From Streptomyces nymphaeiformis (GTDB lineage: Bacteria; Actinomycetota; Actinomycetes; Streptomycetales; Streptomycetaceae): DNA of 64,000 nt. The position numbers and the translations under genes are program-made. Positions 9,958 to 19,430 of the stretch are shown in pieces; the first letter of the stretch is position 1; each line of letters starts with the position of its first letter. Where the stretch lies: NCBI RefSeq assembly GCF_014203895.1, contig NZ_JACHJY010000002.1:744001-808000 (forward strand). The letters run 5' to 3'. The notes below the pieces were generated by a model. The model was not told the DNA's origin. It was given only the letters and a program-made list of their open reading frames with translations, and ran no database searches.

Positions 9958-10029
9958 AGGGGCGTACGCCGCGGAGGCCGCCCCTGACCCGCAGGAGCGG
10001 GCGCCCTCGAAATGCCGCCTCAGCTGCTC

Positions 10030-10075
10030 CAGGTACGGCCCGTACGGTCCGTGCGGGCGGTACGGCCCGTACCTG
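10030..10075 (-). terminator. Stem-loop downstream of the GH27 gene
   Basis: A 16-base-pair stem with one central mismatch and a 14-base loop lies 43 bases beyond the GH27 stop. Each arm contains the near-palindrome GTACGGCCCGTAC. It is placed correctly to terminate GH27 transcription on the minus strand. Confidence 0.75.
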
Positions 10076-10117
10076 TCGATCGGCGGAACGGAGCAACGCA
10101 CCCCCGTTCCTCGTCCG

Positions 10118-12166
10118 TCAGCAGCTCAGCTTCGCGTCCGCCCAGTCGGCGTGGTCGTAACCGATGCCGTCCCCGCCGTCGGTGACCACCAGGTGCACGG
10201 TCCGCGCACCCGTGATGTCGGCCTTGAGCGGCTGTGCGGGAGCGTCGTTCGTGAGGACGCCGGTCGACGCGGCCTTCCGGCCGTCGGCCCAGATCTCGAA
10301 GGCGACCGTTCCGTGGGCGCCGGACTCGTCGTCGAGGCCGACCAGGGCGCTCACGGTCGTACAGGCGCTGCCGGTGTAGAACTCGACGTCGCTGTGGGCG
10401 TGCGCTCCGAGCCCCTTGGCGAAGACCGTGCCGCCGATGGTGAGCGGGCCGCTGTCACCGGCCTGGTTCTCGCCGTTGGCGGCGTCGCGTTCCACCGGTC
10501 CCCAGCCGTTGGCGGCCGCGAGCCAGGGTAGGTCGCTCAGGTACGACGTCCCGGCGGGTGGTGCGACCACCACATGGGTCCGGACGGGCAGTACGGACCG
10601 CGCGGTGACGCCCAGCGGCGAGCGGTAGTCCGCGGTCAGCGTGAGGGCGTACGCCCCGGTGGGCGTGCCCGCCGGCGCCGTGAGCCGCCACGTGGTCGCC
10701 AGCGAGGCACCCGTCGGAACCGTACCGTCGGTGTGGGGCGTGGCTGCCTCGATCCGCCAGCCGGCCGGACCGGTGAGCGCCACGGAGAGGTCCCGCGCGG
10801 GGGTACGGCCGAGGTCGGTGACCGTGGTGGTCAACTCCGTGGTCTTGCCGGCTTCAAGGAGCGGAGCGGCTTCGAGAGCGGTTTCGACCGCCGGCGGGTA
10901 CGACGCCCACGTGTCGTCGACGGAGAGGCGCAGCATCACCGTGCCGTGGGCGGGAACAGTCGCGGAGACGGTGCCGGCGGTGTTGGTGGTGGTGTGCTGC
11001 CACAGGTCGCGCACGGTGTAGGCGTCGGCGTCCGGCAGGCCTGCCGCGCGCGCCGTGGTGCCGATGCGCTGGGCGGACTCCGTCTCGTTGAACAGGGCCA
11101 CGGCGCGACTGCCGTCCGCGAGTTCCTTGACGACGACCCAGCGGCCCGACGAAGAGGACACGACGGAGCCCTGCTTGCCGAGCGGGTCCTGGTCGACGGC
11201 GATGACCTCCCGGTTGGCGAGGATCTCGAAGGCGGCCGGGGTGGCCTTGCGCAGGTCGGACCCTATGAGCAGCGGTGAGGCCATCATCGACCACATCGAG
11301 AAGTGGGAGCGGTACTCGGTGTCCGTCATGCCGCCGTTGCCGACCTCCAGCATGTCGGGGTCGTTCCAGCGGCCGGGGCCCGCGTACCGCGAGAGCGGCA
11401 GGTTCTGCTTCATGATCGACAGCATGCTGCCCCAGCTGTCGTTGATGTCGTAGGTGGTGCGCCAGAGCTGGCCCACGTCGCCGGCCCACTCCCAGGGCTT
11501 GTTCTCGCCCCACTCGCAGATGCTGTAGACGATCGGCCGGCCGGTGGCCCTGAGGGCGTCGCGCATCGTGATGTAGCGCCCCTTGGCGTCCACGCCTTGG
11601 TTGTTGCAGTTGTCGTACTTCAGGTAGTCGACGCCCCAGTCGGCGAACTGCCGTGCGTCGCTGTACTCGTGGCCCAGCGCGCCGGGGAAGCCGCTGCCGT
11701 CGCAGGTCCTGGTGCCGGCGCTGGTGTAGAGGCCGAACTTCAGCCCCTTGGAATGGACGTAGTCGGCGACGGCCTTGATGCCGTGGGGGAAACGGGCCGG
11801 GTCGGGCACCAGCTTGCCGTCGGCGTCGCGCTCGGGCAGTGCCCAGCAGTCGTCGATGTTGACGTACCGGTATCCGGCGTCCTTGAGGCCCCTCTCGACG
11901 AATATGTCGGCGATCCCCTTGACCATGGTCTCGTTGAACTCGGCACGGCAGTGGGTGGAGTTCCAGTTGTTGAAGCCCATGGGCGGGGTGAGGGCGAGTC
12001 CGTCGCCCGTCACGGAGGTGGCGGGGGCCGGGGTTGGGCCTGGGGCGGCAGTCGTGGCGTCGGCGGTGGCCGGCGCGGCGAGCCCTGCGGCCCCCAGCAG
12101 TGTGACGGCGGCCAGTGCCGTCAGGGCCTCTCGGGCCCTGGTGGTGCGGGTGGGTAGACGGCGCAT
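10118..12166 (-). CDS. Secreted GH27 alpha-galactosidase with NEW3 and NPCBM domains
   Basis: A 682-residue secreted enzyme that removes terminal alpha-galactose. A Sec-type signal covers about residues 1-36; a GGAGGA ribosome site lies about eight bases before the ATG. The GH27 barrel begins at LALTPPMGFNNWNS. The nucleophile is predicted as D185 in YLKYDNC and the acid/base as D240 in TTYDINDSW, by comparison with D170 and D231 of human alpha-galactosidase A; GRWNDPDMLEVGN is also conserved. A C-terminal sandwich is followed by a NEW3 domain (about residues 430-535) and an NPCBM galactose-binding jelly roll (about 540-682). It stands alone, flanked by decayed genes on both sides, but fits the galactoside theme of the neighbourhood. 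Confidence 0.95.
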   Translation of the reverse strand: MRRLPTRTTRAREALTALAAVTLLGAAGLAAPATADATTAAPGPTPAPATSVTGDGLALTPPMGFNNWNSTHCRAEFNETMVKGIADIFVERGLKDAGYRYVNIDDCWALPERDADGKLVPDPARFPHGIKAVADYVHSKGLKFGLYTSAGTRTCDGSGFPGALGHEYSDARQFADWGVDYLKYDNCNNQGVDAKGRYITMRDALRATGRPIVYSICEWGENKPWEWAGDVGQLWRTTYDINDSWGSMLSIMKQNLPLSRYAGPGRWNDPDMLEVGNGGMTDTEYRSHFSMWSMMASPLLIGSDLRKATPAAFEILANREVIAVDQDPLGKQGSVVSSSSGRWVVVKELADGSRAVALFNETESAQRIGTTARAAGLPDADAYTVRDLWQHTTTNTAGTVSATVPAHGTVMLRLSVDDTWASYPPAVETALEAAPLLEAGKTTELTTTVTDLGRTPARDLSVALTGPAGWRIEAATPHTDGTVPTGASLATTWRLTAPAGTPTGAYALTLTADYRSPLGVTARSVLPVRTHVVVAPPAGTSYLSDLPWLAAANGWGPVERDAANGENQAGDSGPLTIGGTVFAKGLGAHAHSDVEFYTGSACTTVSALVGLDDESGAHGTVAFEIWADGRKAASTGVLTNDAPAQPLKADITGARTVHLVVTDGGDGIGYDHADWADAKLSC

Positions 12167-12497
12167 TGTTGCGTTCCTCCGTGCTCCTCGCGTGATGAAC
12201 GGTCATGCCGACGTCATGGCGCGCTTACGGTAGAGCTTGTGTGACTCTGTTGGAAGAGGGTGGCGGTAGTTAGTCGAGAATGAGCCAAACCCCTGGACGG
12301 GTGGCGCAGTTGACTGTGGCAATGGGGTCGAGTGTTTGGTTATGTTGAATTGAGGCGCGGGCTGGGGCACGAGGGGAGCGCCCGGTTGGACCGACGTCGC
12401 GAGGTGTCGCGACACGCGACTCAAACCTTCAGGGCGGCGGCACATCGTCCGCCCTCTCCGTCCTCCGCCTGCTGCTCCGTCGATCTGAATCTGAAGA
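12167..12497. other. Gene-free upstream region of GH27
   Basis: About 330 bases before GH27 with lower GC than the surroundings, notably 12230-12350, as expected for a promoter region. I see no convincing -35/-10 pair and no coding signal. The right end runs into the ISL3 transposase fragment. Confidence 0.5.
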
Positions 12498-12746
12498 CGT
12501 GGGAGTTCCGCAGGCGAACCGCCGGACCCGCAGCCGGAGGGCGATATTTCGTCCGGCGCCCGGCACATCAGGGGGAACGCGCAGGCAGGAGCCACGAACC
12601 CGGTTCGACCAGACCCCGCAAACCGGGCACAGGGCACCGCCCCGTAGTGAGCGCGCGTCGACGCGCACCCGCTCCGCGCGCACGTTCACGGACAGCACCG
12701 CGACGTCCGTGACCGACGGGAACGATTGCTCCTTCAGCAGCTCCTT
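12498..12746 (-). mobile_element. ISL3-family transposase N-terminal fragment (IS remnant)
   Basis: About 80 codons on the minus strand read like the N-terminal zinc-finger part of ISL3 transposases. They show FPSVTDVAVLSVNVRAERV, then CPVCGVWSNRV, the VPPDVPGAGRNIALRLRVRR stretch and RFACGTPT. The catalytic DDE domain is absent; the frame degenerates after the last Cys. No terminal inverted repeats or target duplication were recognised. It marks an old insertion between the GH27 and GH35 genes and may explain why GH27 is separated from the minus-strand operon. Confidence 0.75.
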
Positions 12747-12999
12747 CAGTCGGCGCGGGCTTCTTCCGCGGTCCGACTGCCGGTCCGACGACCGCCCCCA
12801 GAGCTCAGCTTCTGTCGAGCTGCGCAGGCCGGTTCGTTCCTGCCTCGGAATGGCCCGGATTTTGGCCGATCCGCCGAGGCGCGGTCGGGTGCTCCCGTGC
12901 GCCCGCGGGTCGAGGGCATCCCGCGTACGGCCGTTCTCGGGACGATGCCCGTGGCCGGAAGGACCGGCCCTTCGCGGTAGGTCCGGGATGCGGGACGCG
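12747..12999. other. Non-coding stretch between IS remnant and GH35 stop
   Basis: No gene, repeat or clear terminator is recognised here; frames on both strands are arginine/proline-rich noise. Confidence 0.5.
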
Positions 13000-14802
13000 T
13001 CAGTACCGGGGTGCCGGCGCCACCGGTCCGAGGTCGGGCTGGTCACGGAGTTCGACGGTGAGGGGCCGGGCGGGGCCGGCGAGGTCCAGGACCAGGATCT
13101 CGTTCGTGCCCGCGTGCCACAGGGGTGCCGGGGCGTAGAGGGTGCGCTGGGGGCCCTGTTCGGTGCGCAGGCGGCCGAGCAGGAAGCCGTTGAGCCAGAC
13201 CAGGGTGCGGTGGCTGTCGGGGACGGCGAGGAAGGCGTCGGCCGGCTGCGGCAGGTCGACCGTGGCGCGGTGGAAGACGGGGCCGTCGGCGGTTACCGCG
13301 GCGGGGGGCGTGGACAGTGCGGCCAGGTCGTCGAGGGGGAGCACGCGGACGTCCCAGCCGAACAGGTGCTGGTGGTCCAGCCGCACGCCCGCGATCAGGC
13401 CCTTGCGGTCGGCCAGGTGGGGACCGTAGTTGACCCGTCCGAAGGGCTCGACGAGGATCTCCAGTTCCGCACCGCCCTCGGGGACGTCCAGCACGACGGT
13501 CGGGTTCGGGTCGTCGCGTTCGAGCACGCCGGCCAGGCGCCCGTCGAGGAAGACCTGGGCCAGGTCCCGGACGCCGTCGACGGTCAGTGTGGCGGGGCCG
13601 CCGGGTCCGGTGACACGGTGGCGGTAATGGACGAGCCCGCGGTGGTGGCCGAGCTTCTCCATCGGTTCGGGTACGGGACGGTGCGAGGGTGTGGACAGCT
13701 GGTCCAGGCTGTCGCGCAGGGCCGCGACCGGGGTGGCGGGGACCGTCTGCGGGGCGACCCTCGGAAGCTGGGCGGGCAGTTCCCTGTCCGGCAGCTTCAC
13801 ATGGCGGCCGATGACTTCGCGGAAGGCGTGGAACTTCTCGGTCAGCTCGCCGGCCTCGCCGATCGGCGCGTCGTAGTCGTAGCTGGTGATCGTGGGCATG
13901 TAGCCCGGCTCGGACAGGGTCTTGCCGGTGTGGTTGGCCCCCGCCCACCAGCCGAAGTTGGTCCCGCCGTGGCCCATGTAGATGTTGACCGAACCCCCGG
14001 CGGAGAGGATCCCGTCGAGCGCCTCGGCTGCGTCGGCGGCGTCCCGGACGTGGTGGGGGTCGCCGAAGTGGTCGAACCAGCCGTTCCAGAACTCCATGCA
14101 GACCAGCGGGGTGTCAGGCCGGAACGTGGTGAGGGCGGCGAAGGCCTCGTCGGGGCGCGAACCGAAGTTGGCGGTGGCCAGCACCCCGGGAAGGGTGCCG
14201 CCGGCGAGCATGCGTGCCTCGGGACCGTCGGACGTGAACAGCAGGCAGTCGATTCCCCGAGCGAGAAGGCCGGCCTTCAGGTGCTCCAGGTAGGCCGCGT
14301 CGTTGCCGTAGCTGCCGTACTCGTTCTCGACCTGTACGGCGACGATCGGGCCGCCGCGTGACGTCTGGAGCTCGGCGAGCACGGGGATCAGCTGGTCGAA
14401 CCACTGGTCCACGGCGGCCAGGTAGGCGGGATCCGAGGTGCGCAGCCGCATCGATTCGTCCGCGAGCAGCCAGGCCGGGAGTCCCCCGAGGTCCCATTCG
14501 GCGCAGATGTACGGACCGGGGCGGGCGATCACGTCGAGGCCGAGCGCGTCGGCCTCGCGGATGAACCCGGCGACGTCGTGCCAGCCGCCGAAGCGGGCCG
14601 GGCCGGGGGTGGGCTGGTGGAAGTTCCAGGCGATGTAGAGCTCGACGGTGTTGCAGCCCATGGCCTGCAGACGCTGGAGCCGGTCGCGCCAGAGCCCGGG
14701 GTGGATGCGGAAGTAGTGCACGGCGGCGGAGACCACGCGGTGCTCGTGGCCGCCGCGCAGGAAGCGGTGGCCGTCGACGGTCAGGGGAGGGCGGGTGTTC
14801 AT
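13000..14802 (-). CDS. GH35 beta-galactosidase, cytoplasmic
   Basis: A 600-residue GH35 retaining beta-galactosidase. The N-terminus starts directly at the fold (FLRGGHEHRVVSAAVHYFR), with no signal peptide, so it acts inside the cell on imported sugars. The TIM barrel shows RPGPYICAEWDLGGLPAWLL, the acid/base E161 in VQVENEYGSYG, the nucleophile E237 in CMEFWNGWFDHFG and YMGHGGTNFG. C-terminal jelly-roll domains carry the usual FLDGRLAGV and VWLNGFLLGR motifs. It follows the GH101 gene by 111 bases, within which lies a stem-loop. The probable role is to split galactose from disaccharides released by GH101 and imported by the MalEFG-type transporter upstream. Specificity for Gal-beta-1,3-GalNAc is inferred from context only. 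Confidence 0.95.
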   Translation of the reverse strand: MNTRPPLTVDGHRFLRGGHEHRVVSAAVHYFRIHPGLWRDRLQRLQAMGCNTVELYIAWNFHQPTPGPARFGGWHDVAGFIREADALGLDVIARPGPYICAEWDLGGLPAWLLADESMRLRTSDPAYLAAVDQWFDQLIPVLAELQTSRGGPIVAVQVENEYGSYGNDAAYLEHLKAGLLARGIDCLLFTSDGPEARMLAGGTLPGVLATANFGSRPDEAFAALTTFRPDTPLVCMEFWNGWFDHFGDPHHVRDAADAAEALDGILSAGGSVNIYMGHGGTNFGWWAGANHTGKTLSEPGYMPTITSYDYDAPIGEAGELTEKFHAFREVIGRHVKLPDRELPAQLPRVAPQTVPATPVAALRDSLDQLSTPSHRPVPEPMEKLGHHRGLVHYRHRVTGPGGPATLTVDGVRDLAQVFLDGRLAGVLERDDPNPTVVLDVPEGGAELEILVEPFGRVNYGPHLADRKGLIAGVRLDHQHLFGWDVRVLPLDDLAALSTPPAAVTADGPVFHRATVDLPQPADAFLAVPDSHRTLVWLNGFLLGRLRTEQGPQRTLYAPAPLWHAGTNEILVLDLAGPARPLTVELRDQPDLGPVAPAPRY

Positions 14803-14834
14803 GAGGGGTGCTTTCGGTCGTGGTCATGGGCGTG

Positions 14835-14876
14835 GGGTGCCGGGCACAGCCAGACGGGTGGCAGTGCCCGGCACCC
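14835..14876 (-). terminator. Intercistronic stem-loop between GH101 and GH35
   Basis: A perfect 13-base-pair inverted repeat (GGGTGCCGGGCAC and complement) with a 16-base loop. It lies between the GH101 stop and the GH35 start on the same strand, so it may partly terminate transcription or stabilise the upstream mRNA. Confidence 0.75.
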
Positions 14877-14913
14877 TGTCGGTCACACGTGTGTCAGCGG
14901 GTGCCGGCGTCCG

Positions 14914-17900
14914 TCACGGGTGGCTCCACTGCTGGCTGGCGCCTCCGTCGCAGCGCCGGATCTCCAGCAGGGTGCCGTTGGTCGTGGCGCCGGCGACGGC
15001 CCCCAGGCAGCTGCCGGACTCGGCACCCTTGTACGTCTTGGCGGCGGTGTCGTAGGTCCACTGCTGGTTGGCGCCGCCGTTGCAGTTCCACAGTTCGACG
15101 CCGGTGCCGTCGGCGGTGCCGTGCCCGATGACGTCCAGGCACTTGCCGAGCGAGCGGATCGTGCCGTCCGCCGCGAAGGCCCAGGTCTGGTTGGCGCCGC
15201 CATTGCAGTCCCAGAGCGCGACGCGCGTGCCGTCGGTGGCGTCGCTGTTCGGCACGTCGACGCAGCGGTCGGAGCCCACGCCGGCGATCGGGCCGGAGAC
15301 GGCGGGTCGGCAGGTCGGCAGGCCGGTGGCCGCGGTGCCGAGGTCGTCGACGACCAGGTTGTCCAGGGTCGCGGCGCCGTTGCTGTCGGTGGCGCTGGTG
15401 AGGGACAGGTAGACGTCCCCGCAGTCGCCGACGGTGAAGGAGGTGTCGATGCGGTTGTGCGGGGCCGACCGTACGGGCGGCAGGCTGTCCGTCCAGGGGC
15501 CGGTCCACCAGGACGGCACGGGTCCGGGCGCCGGCGCGCCGGTCAGCTTCTCGGTCGTGGTCTGCTCCAGCAGCGTGTCGGTGATCGGGGCGGCGGCGTT
15601 CTCGCCGTCGACCTGGAAGCGGTACTGCCCGGCGATGTCGCTCTGGTAGTCCGCCTGCACGCGGTAGGAGTGACCGGGGAGGAAGCGGATCGATCCGGGC
15701 CAGGTGCGGAACTGCGGTCCGGCGCCGTTGTTGATGGTTTCGAGCGAGTACGTGCCGCTGATGGTGTCGCGGGTGTAGCCGTCGTGGGCCTCGGAGAGGA
15801 TCTCGCTCGGCTCGCCGGGCTTGCCGATCAGGAAGGGGCCGAACCCTCCGCCGGTGTTGTGCTCGAAGTCCTCGGTGTAGGTGTGCCCGTCCGCCCGGTG
15901 GGTGGCGCCGGGGTCGGCCATGGCGCGTACGTCGGACCAGAGCACGGTGTCACCGCTGTCGGAGCCGGCGTCGGCCATCAGGTGCAGGGTGGCCGTGGTC
16001 GCTCCGGCGGGCTGGGTGAACAGCACCTCCAGGCGCTGGAACCGTTGGCCGCTGAACCGGTTGTTCGCGTCGGTCTGGACCGGGGTCGGCCTGTCGATCC
16101 AGTTCTCGACCGGGTCGGCGCCGTTTCCGTCGACCCGGAGCGTCGCCTTGCGGGAGCCGGTCACCGAGACGTACGCGGAGGCGGAGTACGTCTGACCCGG
16201 TGTCAGGCCGGTCAGCTTCTGGGTGACCTCGCCGTCGTGCGAGCCGGTGATCCGCAGGCTCTGGAAGCCGTTGGAGTCGGTCACGACGGACACGCCGGAC
16301 GCGTCCCCGGACGTGGAGGCGGACGTCCAGCCGCTGAGGTCGCGGGTGAAGAACTCCCCGTTCTTGACGACCGTGCCGGTGCCGAAGCCCACCGAGGTGG
16401 CGGTGTCGGCGCGCCGCACCGGGGCGCCGGTGTTGCTGCCGTCGGCGTACGTGCCGGCCGTCGGTACGGAGACCGGGGTGCCGGGGTAGATCACGTACGG
16501 CGTGTTCGGGTCCAGGTCGAGGGTGACCCGGCCGCCGCTGACCGTGATCTGCGCACCCGCGTCCTTGCCGGTGTCGGAGAGCTTGTACAGGGTGACCGAG
16601 CTCTGACCGGACCAGGCCTTGGGCAGCGTCCAGGTCCGTGACTCGGCCGTGTCGTTCCAGGCGTAGATCTTCTGCTGGCCCTGCGGGGACCAGGGGAGGA
16701 AGAACTTGTCGCCGTCGCGCTCCAGGGCTCCGTCGCGCCAGATCTGCGGCGAGGCGCCGTTCATCCGGGTGGAGACACCGTCGGTGAACGTGATGGCGCC
16801 GTCCTTCCAGTCGGTGATCCGGAAGTGCTGCAGGTACTTGGTCGGCAGGTTGTTGGTGAAGACCTGGGCGATCTCCTTGTTCACCGAGTGCTGGCTGTGC
16901 CAGCCCATGAACGAGGCCTTGTTCTGCACGCCGGCCAGCATCGGCTCGCTGTTGTTGATCCAGGCGTCCATGTCGTGGTTGTAGACGAAGCGCAGGATCC
17001 GGCTGTTGATGCCCACGTCGTCGTACTCGGCCGAGTCGTGGTACCAGGACACGTACGGGAACATGTACGTCGGGAACTCGGTGTAGATCGGCAGTCCGTG
17101 CCGCGCGACGACGTTCGCCTCCTTCCAGGCGTTCCAGTTGACGCTGTCCTGCTGGAAGAACGCGTCGCTGTAGACGAAGCCCAGGTTGGGGACCTCGTGC
17201 ACCAGGGCGGCGATCCGCTCGGCGTAGTCGCCGCTCGCGAGGTCCTTCCCGGTGTCGAGGCCGAAGGCGGTGTCTCCCCAGATGTACGGGGGCGCGGGGT
17301 TGGTCGGGTCGTACGTCTTGTCCCAGCGGAAGGCCTTGCTGCGCGGCGCCTGGCCGACATTGCTGATGTGGACGCCGACGATGGCGTTGTAGGCCGCGGC
17401 GCCGTCGACGACGGTGTTGATGTCGGCGAGACCGCCGGCGGCGGTGTTGTAGTGACCTGCGTAGTCGGGGTGGCCGGCGTCGTGGCCCTCGTCCTGATAG
17501 CCCTTCAGCTCGATGGACTGGCCGAGACCGTCGGTGTGGAGCGCCATCTTCTTGATGTCGTCGAGGGTCTTGACGAAGGGGTTCTGCGCCTGGGAGACGA
17601 AGTTCATCGCGATCTGGGAGACCACGTTGTTCTTCGTCTGGGCCGCCTGCTCCGGCTCGGTCATGATCTGCCGGTAGGCGACGGCCGCGTCCTGCCAGTC
17701 GATGCCGGGGGTGCCATTGGCGTCCCCGGTCAGGACGACCTTCGCCTCCGGCAGGGCGACGACCTTGCCGTCCGGACCACGGTAGGTCCACAGGTCCGAG
17801 CCGATGGCCGTCGTGTTGACGCCGGCGGAGCCGGTGGTGCGCACCAACAGGTTGCCGCCGCGGTTCGGGTCCACCGGGTCGCCGAAGGAGGTCAGAGAAT

Positions 17901-18522
17901 TGCTCGTGATGCCGGCCGCGATCGTCGAGTCCGCGACCAGGGCGATGGCCTTGTGCAGCGGTGCGGGGTCCGTCGGCAGCGAGGACACGGCGGCGATGGT
18001 GTCCATGTCAGGGCCGGGTGCGTAGTAGGTCTTGTACACCGACGCGTCGGCCACCTGCGCGCCGGGCCGGTCGCCTCGGATCGACAGCAGGTTCAGCCCC
18101 GGTATCGCGAGGGTGGAGACCTTCGTCGCGCCGGTCTCGGTGACGCCCGTGACCTTCCAGGACAGGACGGATCCCGACACCGACACCCGGACGTTCAGCG
18201 TGACGTCGATCGAGGGGAAACCGAGCACGTAGTCGACGTGATCGGGGGTGATCGTGGACGTCACGGTGGGTGTGAAGGCGGTGCCGTTGACGCTGACCTG
18301 GGGCGTAGCACCGGTGTTGCCGGGCAGGGTGCCCTTGCCCAGCCGATACTGGAGCACCTGGGGGAACGCGGTGTCGACCGTGGCCGTCAGCTGTCCGGAA
18401 CGGATGGCCGCGGTGGCGGCCGTCGCCATCGGCCCGGCTGCGGCGGGGACGGTACCGCCGAGGGTGAGCAGAGAGGCACTGAGAAGTACGGCGCACGTGG
18501 CCCGGGCGCGTGGGCGATCCAT
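14914..18522 (-). CDS. Secreted GH101 endo-alpha-N-acetylgalactosaminidase with ricin-B domain
   Basis: A 1202-residue secreted enzyme of the family that releases Gal-beta-1,3-GalNAc from Ser/Thr of O-glycoproteins. The ATG at 18522 is chosen because it has a GAAGGG ribosome site and begins a Sec signal (LLSASLLTLGG to about residue 30); a longer upstream reading lacks both. The central barrel shows QSIELKGYQDEGHD, GVHISN, the nucleophile D453 in VYSDAFFQQDSVNW and the acid/base E482 in LPIYTEFPTYMFP, all GH101 hallmarks. Galactose-binding-like modules follow. The last 125 residues form a ricin-type trefoil with three NQTW, NQQW or SQQW repeats. It is flanked by its transporter and by GH35. 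The natural substrate in soil is unknown: fungal, insect or animal glycoprotein, or a plant analogue. Confidence 0.95.
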   Translation of the reverse strand: MDRPRARATCAVLLSASLLTLGGTVPAAAGPMATAATAAIRSGQLTATVDTAFPQVLQYRLGKGTLPGNTGATPQVSVNGTAFTPTVTSTITPDHVDYVLGFPSIDVTLNVRVSVSGSVLSWKVTGVTETGATKVSTLAIPGLNLLSIRGDRPGAQVADASVYKTYYAPGPDMDTIAAVSSLPTDPAPLHKAIALVADSTIAAGITSNSLTSFGDPVDPNRGGNLLVRTTGSAGVNTTAIGSDLWTYRGPDGKVVALPEAKVVLTGDANGTPGIDWQDAAVAYRQIMTEPEQAAQTKNNVVSQIAMNFVSQAQNPFVKTLDDIKKMALHTDGLGQSIELKGYQDEGHDAGHPDYAGHYNTAAGGLADINTVVDGAAAYNAIVGVHISNVGQAPRSKAFRWDKTYDPTNPAPPYIWGDTAFGLDTGKDLASGDYAERIAALVHEVPNLGFVYSDAFFQQDSVNWNAWKEANVVARHGLPIYTEFPTYMFPYVSWYHDSAEYDDVGINSRILRFVYNHDMDAWINNSEPMLAGVQNKASFMGWHSQHSVNKEIAQVFTNNLPTKYLQHFRITDWKDGAITFTDGVSTRMNGASPQIWRDGALERDGDKFFLPWSPQGQQKIYAWNDTAESRTWTLPKAWSGQSSVTLYKLSDTGKDAGAQITVSGGRVTLDLDPNTPYVIYPGTPVSVPTAGTYADGSNTGAPVRRADTATSVGFGTGTVVKNGEFFTRDLSGWTSASTSGDASGVSVVTDSNGFQSLRITGSHDGEVTQKLTGLTPGQTYSASAYVSVTGSRKATLRVDGNGADPVENWIDRPTPVQTDANNRFSGQRFQRLEVLFTQPAGATTATLHLMADAGSDSGDTVLWSDVRAMADPGATHRADGHTYTEDFEHNTGGGFGPFLIGKPGEPSEILSEAHDGYTRDTISGTYSLETINNGAGPQFRTWPGSIRFLPGHSYRVQADYQSDIAGQYRFQVDGENAAAPITDTLLEQTTTEKLTGAPAPGPVPSWWTGPWTDSLPPVRSAPHNRIDTSFTVGDCGDVYLSLTSATDSNGAATLDNLVVDDLGTAATGLPTCRPAVSGPIAGVGSDRCVDVPNSDATDGTRVALWDCNGGANQTWAFAADGTIRSLGKCLDVIGHGTADGTGVELWNCNGGANQQWTYDTAAKTYKGAESGSCLGAVAGATTNGTLLEIRRCDGGASQQWSHP

Positions 18523-18566
18523 GGCTTGCCCTTCTACGGAACGGGGCTTCGGGTGGGTGGGGGCTG

Positions 18567-19430
18567 CTACTTGACGGCGCCCGCGGTGAGACCGCTGCGC
18601 CAGAAGCGCTGCAACGAGACGAAGGCGATGAGCAGCGGGACCAGGGAGACGAACGCCCCGGTGATCGGAAGCATCGGCGGCACACCGTTCGCGAACTCCG
18701 ACCGCCACTGGACCAGGCCGACGGTGACCGGCAGCTTCGAGGCCTCGTTGAGCATGAGCGCGGGCAGCAGGTAGTTGTTCCAGACGCTCACGAACTGGAA
18801 CAGGAAGACCGTCACCAGCGCCGGCGTCATCACCGGCAGCGCGATGCGGAAGAAGGCCCGCTGCTCACCGGCACCGTCCATGCGCGCGGCCTCCAGCAGT
18901 TCGTCGGGGACGGACGCCGACGCGTAGATGCGGGAGAGGTAGACCCCGAAGGGGCTGACGAAGCTGGGGAGCAGGACCGCCCAGTACGTGTCGGTGAGCT
19001 GCAGCTTGGCCAGCATGAGAAACAGCGGCAGGGCGAACATCGGTGCCGGGATCAGCACGGAGGCCAGGATCACGTTGAAGATCGCTTCGCGACCGCGGAA
19101 CCGGTACTTGGCCAGGGCGAAGCCGGCCATGACCGAGAGGAGCGTACTGACGGCCGCGCCGAGCAGGCTGTAGAGCGCGCTGTTGGCCAGCCAGGAGGAG
19201 AAGGCCCCGTCCTGGAAGGAGAAGACGCGGCTGAGGTTGCCGCCCAGGTCGAAGTGGGAGAACCAGAGCGGGCTGCCCCGGTAGAGGTACCCCTCGCCCT
19301 TGGTCGCCGAGACGAACAGCCACCAGAGCGGGACCAGGGTGTAGAGGGTCATCAGGCCCAGCAGGGCGTTGACGACCAGGCGGGCGGGGAGGGGGCTGCG
19401 GGTGGCCATCGGGCCGCGGCTGGTGGTCAT
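18567..19430 (-). CDS. Sugar ABC transporter permease, MalG type
   Basis: A 287-residue inner-membrane permease with six predicted segments. The EAA coupling loop is clear near residue 185 (DELLEAARMDGAGEQRAFFR followed by IALP). It would pair with the MalF-type permease upstream, whose stop it overlaps by four bases. No ATPase gene is present in this operon; such Streptomyces transporters usually share the global MsiK ATPase. The gene ends 44 bases before the GH101 start, which supports one operon for uptake and hydrolysis. Confidence 0.93.
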   Translation of the reverse strand: MTTSRGPMATRSPLPARLVVNALLGLMTLYTLVPLWWLFVSATKGEGYLYRGSPLWFSHFDLGGNLSRVFSFQDGAFSSWLANSALYSLLGAAVSTLLSVMAGFALAKYRFRGREAIFNVILASVLIPAPMFALPLFLMLAKLQLTDTYWAVLLPSFVSPFGVYLSRIYASASVPDELLEAARMDGAGEQRAFFRIALPVMTPALVTVFLFQFVSVWNNYLLPALMLNEASKLPVTVGLVQWRSEFANGVPPMLPITGAFVSLVPLLIAFVSLQRFWRSGLTAGAVK

